Below, one piece after another: positions 35,556 to 43,392 of a stretch of 64,000 nt of DNA. A program made the translations under genes and the position numbers. Each line of letters begins with the position of its first letter. Position 1 is the stretch's first letter. Under the pieces are notes generated by a model. That model ran no database searches and was not told the DNA's origin. It was given only the letters and a program-made list of their open reading frames with translations. The DNA lies in assembly GCA_015296085.1 (NCBI GenBank), contig DVDT01000086.1, forward strand, positions 62,001 through 126,000, in the 5' to 3' direction. The DNA comes from Trichormus sp. M33_DOE_039 (GTDB lineage: Bacteria > Cyanobacteriota > Cyanobacteriia > Cyanobacteriales > Nostocaceae).

Positions 35556-36749
35556 TCAATCACTCATAACTATTTGACTTTTTAAATCTTCACTAGTATC
35601 GCTGGCTTGGTCAATCAGTAATGCTTTTTGATGGTAATGATCTTCCTCGCGACAAGGCAACATTACTTCAATCAGGGTTAATTTGTGAGGTTGACTATGA
35701 ATTTTGAGTTTACCTCTGTGCAATTCAGCCAATCGCTTCACAATAGTTAAGCCCAATCCAGAGCCTTGCTGTTCATAAAGTTTGCGTTCAAATTGTCGGT
35801 AAGCTCCTAACTCTGCAATTTGAGCAGCAGTCATTCCTCGTCCTCGATCCATAAAAGATAAAACCAACATATTGTTGATCACTTTACTTTTAACTTGAAT
35901 TAAAGTTCCGACTGAAGAAAACTTCAAAGCATTATCAATTAATTCTTCTACAATCTTAGAAATTCGCTCTGGTGAAATATTTACATAGCACGGATATAAA
36001 TCTATTTGTAAATCAGCTTGTCTTCCCACTTTTTGAGCTTTATCAGTGATGATATCTACTAAAGATAATGTAGGAAATTTTGTAATTTTACTTTGCAGTG
36101 TTTGTAATTGTTGCGGATTTGTGGCCAAAATTTCTAATTCTGCATACAACAAAAAATTTTGAATTAATCTCAATAAGCGTTCACCAGAAAAATAAATAGA
36201 TTCTGCCATTTCTCGAACTGCGTGTGAATCTAGATACTCACTGTCTTCCATCAGAATTTGTGAAAAGCCCAAGATACCATTCAGAGGCGTTCGCATTTCA
36301 TGAGGTAGGGATAGAGCAATACTATTACGTAAACTATCTAGTTTTTTCTGAGTTTCTTGATGAATTGTATGTTGTTTTGTTAATCTGCAAGCGATGGCTG
36401 CTAACAACTCACCTCTAGTAAAAGGCTTAATGAGATAATCATCTGCTCCCATTTCCATACCTTGGCGAAAATCAGTTTTATCAGATTTTGCAGTTAAAAA
36501 TATTAAAGGAATAATGGCTGTTGTAGGATTTTGACGCAACAACTTTAATACTCCATAACCATCTAGTTCTGGCATCATGACATCACAGAGAATTAAATCA
36601 GGCATTTCTGTTTGCGCTAATTGCAATCCAATTATTCCGTTTTCTGCTGAAATTAAGTTATAACCTTCACTTGCTAGTAAATCTAAAACGTTTTCTCGTA
36701 CATTAATATCATCTTCAATCACTAAAATTTTATTCATATCTTCATTCAA
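35556..36749 (-). CDS. Response regulator-histidine kinase hybrid (REC-HisKA-HATPase)
   Basis: 397 residues. Residues 5-120 are a receiver domain (ILVIEDDINVRENVL, phospho-acceptor Asp in LILCDVMMPELDGYG, Thr in FLTAK, Lys in LIKPFTRGE). A HisKA domain follows with the H-box SLPHEMRTPLNGILGFSQIL (about 148-168). The HATPase has an N-box ELIDNALKFS, G1 DRGRGM and G2 QGSGLGLTIVKRL. There are no membrane spans. The layout means that a phosphorylated receiver controls a kinase. Its receiver is about two-thirds identical to that of the REC-EAL protein at 37037-38248, so the two arose by duplication. The start may be the ATG at 36737 (MNKILVIEDD) instead of 36749. Confidence 0.92.
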   Translation of the reverse strand: MNEDMNKILVIEDDINVRENVLDLLASEGYNLISAENGIIGLQLAQTEMPDLILCDVMMPELDGYGVLKLLRQNPTTAIIPLIFLTAKSDKTDFRQGMEMGADDYLIKPFTRGELLAAIACRLTKQHTIHQETQKKLDSLRNSIALSLPHEMRTPLNGILGFSQILMEDSEYLDSHAVREMAESIYFSGERLLRLIQNFLLYAELEILATNPQQLQTLQSKITKFPTLSLVDIITDKAQKVGRQADLQIDLYPCYVNISPERISKIVEELIDNALKFSSVGTLIQVKSKVINNMLVLSFMDRGRGMTAAQIAELGAYRQFERKLYEQQGSGLGLTIVKRLAELHRGKLKIHSQPHKLTLIEVMLPCREEDHYHQKALLIDQASDTSEDLKSQIVMSD

Positions 36750-36864
36750 ATATAAAAATTTAAATTTTTATTAAAAAACGCATATTATCACGGCTTGAGT
36801 AATTTGTAAGTAATTTTATATGATATTTCCCAGTTAGGATTCACAATTACTTACGAGTTAAAAA

Positions 36865-36937
36865 AATTAAGAATACATAGTCATCTTTTTATTAAACTGT
36901 TTGAGTCTTAATATGGAATCATATTGTATTCTTAATT
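36865..36937. repeat. Nested inverted repeat between two signalling genes
   Basis: AATTAAGAATACA (36865-36877) and TGTATTCTTAATT (36925-36937) are perfect 13-bp inverted arms. Directly inside the right arm is a second hairpin, ATATG-GAAT-CATAT (36911-36924). The 287-bp gap 36750-37036 is otherwise empty. It could be a terminator/attenuator between the REC-EAL and REC-kinase genes, or a small mobile repeat. Confidence 0.6.
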
Positions 36938-37036
36938 ATGGCAATTTCACGAAAACTAGATTTTACTCACTACCAATTACCAAGATATTGAACTACTGTG
37001 TCTAGAGGAAAAAGAACAATCTAAATTGATTTATTA

Positions 37037-38248
37037 TTATACAGATAAATGTTTCTTACTCAATAAGAAGTTCTCAAACTCCACTGATGGTAAGGCTCGA
37101 CTAAATAAAAATCCTTGCATAGAATCACAGTAATTGTCACGCAAAAAAGATAATTCTGATTCTGTCTCTACGCCTTCAGCTATCACTTGCATATTCATAT
37201 TGTGTGCCATTTCGATTAAAGCCTTGGTAATGGCTGATTTTTGCGTATCTTCAGCAACGTTATGGATAAAATAACGGTCTATCTTCAAAGTATCAACAGG
37301 TAAATTTTTCAGATAAAATAAGGAAGAGTATCCTGTACCAAAATCATCAATAGCGATTCTAACCCCTAGAGATTGCAATTCATTAATTGTAAAAATTGCA
37401 TTATTCAAATCCTGCATAATCATACTTTCAGTGAGTTCTAACTCTAAATATTTTGGTTCTAAATTATTACTATTTAAAGCATGAGTTATAGTCTTGATTA
37501 GATCTGGACGGTTAAATTCTATTGCGGATAAATTCACACTAAGAGTCAAGTAATCTATGCCGGCATCATGCCAAATTTTGAGTTGTTGACAAACATTTTC
37601 TACTACCCACTGACCAATGGTCATAATTAACCCAGTAGACTCAGCCAATGGAATAAATTCTGTAGGTGGGACAAAACCCAGTTCAGGACTTTGCCAACGC
37701 AACAAACTTTCAGCAGCAACAATTTTTCCAGAAATAATATCAACTATAGGTTGATAATGCACCTCAAACTCTTGAAATTTTCTCTGTTTAATTACTTGAT
37801 GTAGACTCATTGCTACTAACTGTGTCTTAGGAGATGCACTTTTAATAGAGTTGTGATTGGTAAAGTAGCTTTTTAAAGTAGCTTGTCTTTCCAAACGATT
37901 CATGACTGCACTGAGCAATTCTGCTCGTGTAAATGGTTTGGTGAGATAATCATCTGCACCCATGTCCATGCCTTGACGAAAATCAGCTTTTGCAGATTTT
38001 GCGGTCAAGAAAATAAAGGGAATCGCTGCGGTCAATGGTTCTTGGCGTAATGCTGTAAGCACTCCATATCCATCAACTTCTGGCATCATCATGTCGCACA
38101 AAATTAAATCAGGAAATTCGGCTATAGCCAAATTGATCCCAATTCTCCCATTGGGTGCTGAGACAGTTTCAAAATCTTCAGCAGCTAGTAAATCTAAAAT
38201 GTTTTCACGTACTAGCTCTTCATCTTCAATAACTAAAATTTTGATCAT
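37037..38248 (-). CDS. Response regulator with EAL domain (c-di-GMP phosphodiesterase)
   Basis: 403 residues. Residues 2-120 are a receiver (ILVIEDEELVRENIL, Asp in LILCDMMMPEVDGYG, FLTAK, LTKPFTRAE). Residues 145-395 are an EAL domain. The signature reads AAESLLRW, i.e. ESL in place of EAL, but the catalytic Glu is kept. The remaining metal and catalytic residues are present: VNLSAIEF (Asn), LELTESMI (Glu), IDDFGTGYSS (Asp-Asp), DTLKIDRYF (Lys), VIAEGVETESE (Glu) and MQGFLFS (Gln). It should hydrolyse cyclic di-GMP under control of phosphorylation. It begins 12 nt after the end of the large kinase gene, so it is in the same operon and is its likely output. Confidence 0.93.
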   Translation of the reverse strand: MIKILVIEDEELVRENILDLLAAEDFETVSAPNGRIGINLAIAEFPDLILCDMMMPEVDGYGVLTALRQEPLTAAIPFIFLTAKSAKADFRQGMDMGADDYLTKPFTRAELLSAVMNRLERQATLKSYFTNHNSIKSASPKTQLVAMSLHQVIKQRKFQEFEVHYQPIVDIISGKIVAAESLLRWQSPELGFVPPTEFIPLAESTGLIMTIGQWVVENVCQQLKIWHDAGIDYLTLSVNLSAIEFNRPDLIKTITHALNSNNLEPKYLELELTESMIMQDLNNAIFTINELQSLGVRIAIDDFGTGYSSLFYLKNLPVDTLKIDRYFIHNVAEDTQKSAITKALIEMAHNMNMQVIAEGVETESELSFLRDNYCDSMQGFLFSRALPSVEFENFLLSKKHLSV

Positions 38249-38260
38249 TATTACCTCAAT

Positions 38261-41200
38261 TTATAGTTCATTATTTAAAGGGATTTCAACAGTAAATATT
38301 GTGCCAAATTCTAGTGTACTTTTGACAAAAATTTCACCTTTATGAAGGTCTATACATTTTTTTACAATTGCTAATCCTAATCCTGTGCCTGGAATATTAC
38401 CTACATTTCTGGCACGATGAAACGATTCAAACAATCGGGGAATCTCTTCTGTAGGAATGCCAATACCCTCATCTTGAATTTCAAATATAGCTTTTCCTTG
38501 CAAAGACTTTAGTGTAAATGTGATATTGCTATTAGCATTTGAATATTTAATAGCATTAGATAACAGATTACCTAGAATATGTCCTAGCAATTTATCATCC
38601 ATACAACATTTTATGGTTTCCTCCTGACTGATAAAGTTAATTCTTTCATTGGTTAGGTGCGCTTGCATTTCTGTCGCTAAATTATGGCAGTATGCAACTA
38701 AATCAAATGATTGAGGTACGAACTCTAGTTTTCCCGCTTCTGCCTTGCCAATGATCAAAACATCATCTAACATTTCTGTCATACGCTTTACAGCAGTCTG
38801 GATACGGCTTAGATGCGTCAGTTGTTTTTCTGGGGTCAATTTTTGGTGATAGTGTTCCAGTAACTCTGAGGAAGACAGAATGACACTTAAAGGTGTACGG
38901 AATTCGTGGGAGGTCATGGAAACAAAGCGAGATTTGAGTTCGCTGAGTTCTTTTTCTTTCTCCAGTGCTACTGTTAATTCTTCTTCTAGTTGTTTACGGT
39001 CTGTAATATCTGCCATATAGCCAACTAGTTCGATTGGATTGCCAGTTTCATCCCACACGACTTTGCCTTGGTCGTACAACCAACGGTAAGTCCCATCTTG
39101 GTGTAAAAAGCGGTATTCGAGCTTATATTGCCCTTGTTCTAATACATCGACAAGATTGGCGAAGACCTTTGATGCGTCTTCTGGGTGGATGCGATCAGCC
39201 CAAAAGTTAGGATTTTCCAAGAATTGTTCGGCTTCATAACCAAGTAGAGTCCTGACATTTTCACTGATAAATAAACCACTAAAATTGCCAGTAGTCTTGC
39301 AGGTATATATCACAGCTGGACTAGATGAAAGTAAATATTGTAGTCGTTGCTGGCTAATTAATAATGCTGTTTCCGCTTGTTGGCGTTCGGTGATGTCTGT
39401 TTGAATGCCGATGTAATGGGTGAGTCTATCAGTATGGTCGTAAACTGGGGAAATGTTTAACTCACTCCAGAATAGACTGCCGTCTTTACGGTAGTTTTGG
39501 AGGATAATAGTTCCACCTTTTCCCGTTTGCATGACACTCTGAAGTTCTTGCAACCCTAATGTGTTGATATCTGCGCTATGAAATGAGCGGAAATTTTGTC
39601 CTATTACTTCCTCGGCACAGTAACCAGTCATCCGCTCAAAGGCAGGATTCACATAGATGATTGGGCCATTGGGGATACTGGCATCGGCGATGATAATACC
39701 ATTACTGCTAGCGGCGATCGCCCGATCGCGCAGTTTTAAACCTTCCTCTACTTGTTGACGCTTAGTAATGTCAGTATGAATACATACTGTGCCGAGGACT
39801 TTACCTTTAACATCTTTAATTGCATCAATACGGAGGTCAACTTGCAAGATTTGACCTGTGCGTGATCGCATCATCACTTCACTCCGCCAAGACTCTCCCC
39901 GATGGATAGCAGTTAAGATTTGTTGGTTATCTTGAGGCTGTTGGGAAATTACCCATACCCCTCCTATTGCCTCTAATTCTTCTAAATTATAACCGTATAA
40001 ACCGGAAAAAGCAGGGTTAACATAAATACTTATACCGCGATCATCTGTGATCACAACAGCATCGCTAGTACTTTCTATAGCTTTGTGGAAGCGTAACAAA
40101 GATTCTTCAGCTAATTTACGTTCTGTAATGTCGCGGGTGACTTTAGAAAAACCCCGTAAATTCCCAATTGCATCTCGTAATGGTGTTAAAACACAGTTAG
40201 CCCAAAAGTATGAACCATCTTTGCGGACAAAAATACTCTCACATTCACACCGTCCTTGGATAGCGGCTATTTCTAGTTGTTGCTGTGGTAAGCACTGAGC
40301 GATCGCTGCTGGTGGAAAAAAGCTAGCAAAATTCTGCCCAACAATTTCTGTTGTTTTATATCCAGTAATACATTCTGCGCCAGAGTTCCAGCTCATTACT
40401 CGCCCTTGGGGGTCAAGCATATAAATTGCGTAGTCTTTAATGCTTTCAACTAATAAGCGAAAATATTCTTCACTTTGACGTAGTTGTTTTTCAGCACGTT
40501 TGCGGTCTGTAATGTCTGTGGATATGCCACACACAGCATAAGGAATACCATTGCTATCCTTTAAAGGAAACTTAACAGAAATGTAGGTGTGTAAGCCATC
40601 TTTTTGAGGTACTACTTCTTCTACTTCAATAGGATTACCACCTGCAATTACCAAGTGGTTATTCACTGCAAAGCCGTCAGCAATATGATTAGGCCAAACA
40701 TCATATATGCTTTTGCCTGCAATTTCATCTTGAGTGGTATGAAAGAGTTTTTCGTATTGGTGATTAACCAGCAGCAATCTATTTTGGGTATCTAATAAGT
40801 AAATGACCGCTGGTGAGTTATCCAAAATTGCCTGTAGTTGCTCCTGTGTCTCTCGCAATTTTGCCTCAGCTTGTTTGCGTGCCGTGACATCTCGATCCAT
40901 GCCTCGGTAGCCACAAAATTTCCCCTCAGCATTAAATACTGGTACACCACTAGTTTCTAGAGTTACTAAATGACCTTCTTTGTGTAAGTTAGTATTTTCT
41001 AGACATTTAAATGCTTGTTGAGCAGCTGCAATTGGCGCAAAAATGCTCAATACCCGTTCAGCTTCCGGTGGTGGTAGCAATTCAAAGGGGCTTTTGCCTA
41101 TTATTTCTTGTGGTTCGTAACCTAAAATATCTCTAACTTTGGGGCTGACATAGGTATATCTGGTATTTTCATCTACTTCCCAAACCCAATCACTGCTAGC

Positions 41201-43141
41201 CTCAACTAAGTTACGAAATCGTTCTTCGCTTTGTTGTAGAGCGGCTTCAGCTTGTTTACGCTTAATCCCAATGGCAATTTCACGAGCAGCAACACCCAAG
41301 GCTTCAAAGGTAGATGCACTGAGCCTGTGGCGAGAAAACATGGCTATTACTCCCAGGGTTTCTTCCTCCACTATCAACGGATACCCAGCAAAAGCGGTCA
41401 TGCCCTCCTGTTTAGCCCAGTTTTGATCACTCAAACGTGGATCTGTCTGTACAGAATTGGTCATATGTGGTTTAGCTTCTTGGGCGATGAGACCAATTTT
41501 GTATTCACCGATGGGTATACGTCCGTGCGCTCCATCAACATGAGTATAGATTCCAGAACTGACTTGCAATTCCAGGACATTCTCTTGTTTGTTGAGTATC
41601 CAAATGCGGGCAAAGGCGGCGTTTAAATGTTGAACTATTGCCTCTGTGCAGCCACACATGATGTCATATAAAGCCGAACTCTCAGAAAGAATAGCATCAA
41701 CATCAGCACGAAAATCTGCGAGTTTGACTTTTTGGGACAGGGTTTCTTCTATTTGTTTACGATCATCTATATCTGTGTTAGTGCCGAACCAATTGATGAT
41801 CTCACCTTGTTGATTTCGTAAAGGTAAAGCCCGTCCTAAATGCCAACGATAGGTAAGCGAGTTGGCAGATAACAGACGAAATTCTACTTCGTAATTAGTA
41901 CCTGTGGTCAGGGAATGATTCCAAGCAGTTAAACAAGCTGCCCGATCATTGGGATGGATAAATTTTTGCCACCCCCAACCCAATACTTGCTCTGGATGAG
42001 AACTGAAAAAGTCTAGGGTACGCTGGTTGACATATTCAAGAGAGCCGTCTGGTTGAGCAATCCATACTTGTTGGGGAATGGATTCTGCTAGAAACCGAAA
42101 TCGTTCTTCACTTTTGGCTAGGGCTGTTTGTTCTGCTAGCAGTTGTTCATTTTTGCGTTGTAGAGCGATCGCGCGTTCAGCCAATAGCATTTCTAGCTCT
42201 TGGTTTGTCTGTTTTAAACTAGCCTGTGCTTGTATGCGATGGTCAATATCCATCGTCACTCCAATCATCCGCGTAGGTTTACCTATCGTATCTATCAGCA
42301 CTGTCCCCCTGGCTAAAACCCATTTATATGTGGATGTCTGCCCTAATATCAGTAACCGATGCTCGATCTCAAATGAACTCAGATGTGCGATCGCTGATTG
42401 ATTAGCCAGTTGCACTTTCTCCACATCATCAGGATGTACTAAAGCCAGAACTTCATCCCAATAAACTGTTCCAGTAGCTTCAGGTTCATTACCAGCCACA
42501 GCAGTATTCAAGAAATAGATCTGGTCATTAGTCAGATTGCGCTCCCAATAAATTGTTTTAGTGGTAGCTATTGCTAAATTTAATCTGGTTGGGTTCTGCT
42601 CATTAACACGTCTGCTTTGCTGTTCCCAAAATTTGTTGAGAGTACTGGCTTCATTGGTGACTAAAGCCTCTTGCACGATGAAGCCTGATGATTCTGGCAG
42701 ATGTAATTGCTCTGTGGGATTGCTAATATCTGCTGATGTTTCCAGAGCTTGTAAAATACTTTCCGGTGTTACCGTTCCGATCAGTTGCCCCAGGTCATCT
42801 ACAACTAACAAGCAACTTGACTGATATTGGTGTAGCTGTGAGATTACCTTATTGATTTCCAGTAGTTCCGAAAATTTAATTATCATCCCTGCTGGTTGCT
42901 GCATGACAGCAGCAATCTTTGTATTTGTGCAATCAATCTCCAATGCCAGCAACTTGACTATGTGTTGTGCTGATAACCACCCCAAGACCCGTGAATTAGC
43001 AACTACAACGATACGATTAACTCCCTCAGCCATTAGTGAAATTGCTTCTGATACTAATGTTTCTGGCTCTACCGTGATTGGTGAACAGTTAATAATTGAC
43101 TTTAAGCATCTGAGCCAGAGAAACTGAGGTAATGACGGCAT
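38261..43141 (-). CDS. Large soluble sensor histidine kinase (CBS-PAS-GAF-PAS-HisKA-HATPase)
   Basis: 1626 residues, with no membrane span. Residues 10-135 are a CBS pair (SPITVEPETLVSEAISLMAE, CLLVVDDLGQLIGTVTPESI). PAS domains follow at about 190-310 and 350-475, then a GAF domain at about 485-640 (GYPLIVEEETLGVIAMFSRH), then six more PAS/PAC units at about 645-1400. HisKA (SMTSHEFRTPLSVILSSSEL) is near 1410, and the HATPase has NLLSNAIKYSN, DEGIGIP, and GTGLGLAIVKKC. I count eight PAS domains by eye. None shows a clear heme or flavin signature. There is no receiver at the C-terminus; the receivers are on the two downstream proteins. The start is the ATG at 43139-43141. Confidence 0.93.
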   Translation of the reverse strand: MPSLPQFLWLRCLKSIINCSPITVEPETLVSEAISLMAEGVNRIVVVANSRVLGWLSAQHIVKLLALEIDCTNTKIAAVMQQPAGMIIKFSELLEINKVISQLHQYQSSCLLVVDDLGQLIGTVTPESILQALETSADISNPTEQLHLPESSGFIVQEALVTNEASTLNKFWEQQSRRVNEQNPTRLNLAIATTKTIYWERNLTNDQIYFLNTAVAGNEPEATGTVYWDEVLALVHPDDVEKVQLANQSAIAHLSSFEIEHRLLILGQTSTYKWVLARGTVLIDTIGKPTRMIGVTMDIDHRIQAQASLKQTNQELEMLLAERAIALQRKNEQLLAEQTALAKSEERFRFLAESIPQQVWIAQPDGSLEYVNQRTLDFFSSHPEQVLGWGWQKFIHPNDRAACLTAWNHSLTTGTNYEVEFRLLSANSLTYRWHLGRALPLRNQQGEIINWFGTNTDIDDRKQIEETLSQKVKLADFRADVDAILSESSALYDIMCGCTEAIVQHLNAAFARIWILNKQENVLELQVSSGIYTHVDGAHGRIPIGEYKIGLIAQEAKPHMTNSVQTDPRLSDQNWAKQEGMTAFAGYPLIVEEETLGVIAMFSRHRLSASTFEALGVAAREIAIGIKRKQAEAALQQSEERFRNLVEASSDWVWEVDENTRYTYVSPKVRDILGYEPQEIIGKSPFELLPPPEAERVLSIFAPIAAAQQAFKCLENTNLHKEGHLVTLETSGVPVFNAEGKFCGYRGMDRDVTARKQAEAKLRETQEQLQAILDNSPAVIYLLDTQNRLLLVNHQYEKLFHTTQDEIAGKSIYDVWPNHIADGFAVNNHLVIAGGNPIEVEEVVPQKDGLHTYISVKFPLKDSNGIPYAVCGISTDITDRKRAEKQLRQSEEYFRLLVESIKDYAIYMLDPQGRVMSWNSGAECITGYKTTEIVGQNFASFFPPAAIAQCLPQQQLEIAAIQGRCECESIFVRKDGSYFWANCVLTPLRDAIGNLRGFSKVTRDITERKLAEESLLRFHKAIESTSDAVVITDDRGISIYVNPAFSGLYGYNLEELEAIGGVWVISQQPQDNQQILTAIHRGESWRSEVMMRSRTGQILQVDLRIDAIKDVKGKVLGTVCIHTDITKRQQVEEGLKLRDRAIAASSNGIIIADASIPNGPIIYVNPAFERMTGYCAEEVIGQNFRSFHSADINTLGLQELQSVMQTGKGGTIILQNYRKDGSLFWSELNISPVYDHTDRLTHYIGIQTDITERQQAETALLISQQRLQYLLSSSPAVIYTCKTTGNFSGLFISENVRTLLGYEAEQFLENPNFWADRIHPEDASKVFANLVDVLEQGQYKLEYRFLHQDGTYRWLYDQGKVVWDETGNPIELVGYMADITDRKQLEEELTVALEKEKELSELKSRFVSMTSHEFRTPLSVILSSSELLEHYHQKLTPEKQLTHLSRIQTAVKRMTEMLDDVLIIGKAEAGKLEFVPQSFDLVAYCHNLATEMQAHLTNERINFISQEETIKCCMDDKLLGHILGNLLSNAIKYSNANSNITFTLKSLQGKAIFEIQDEGIGIPTEEIPRLFESFHRARNVGNIPGTGLGLAIVKKCIDLHKGEIFVKSTLEFGTIFTVEIPLNNEL

Positions 43142-43392
43142 GAATGGTTACTATAGCTAGTATCAGAATCTAGTTTTCTAAAGCATATGCTTTAGGCTTT
43201 CTATCTATTTTGATGCTAAATAAATAATAATATCTGGGGTATAAACACTGTAAATTTAAGATTAAGAAATACAACAATCAAGTCTGGACAATCTAACGGT
43301 GTAAAAATGCTAGAGTGCTGATGATCACAAGCAGTCCATCAGCAAGCGATCGCTAGCCTTTATAGTGAAAAATACGCAAATTTAGCAGTAAG

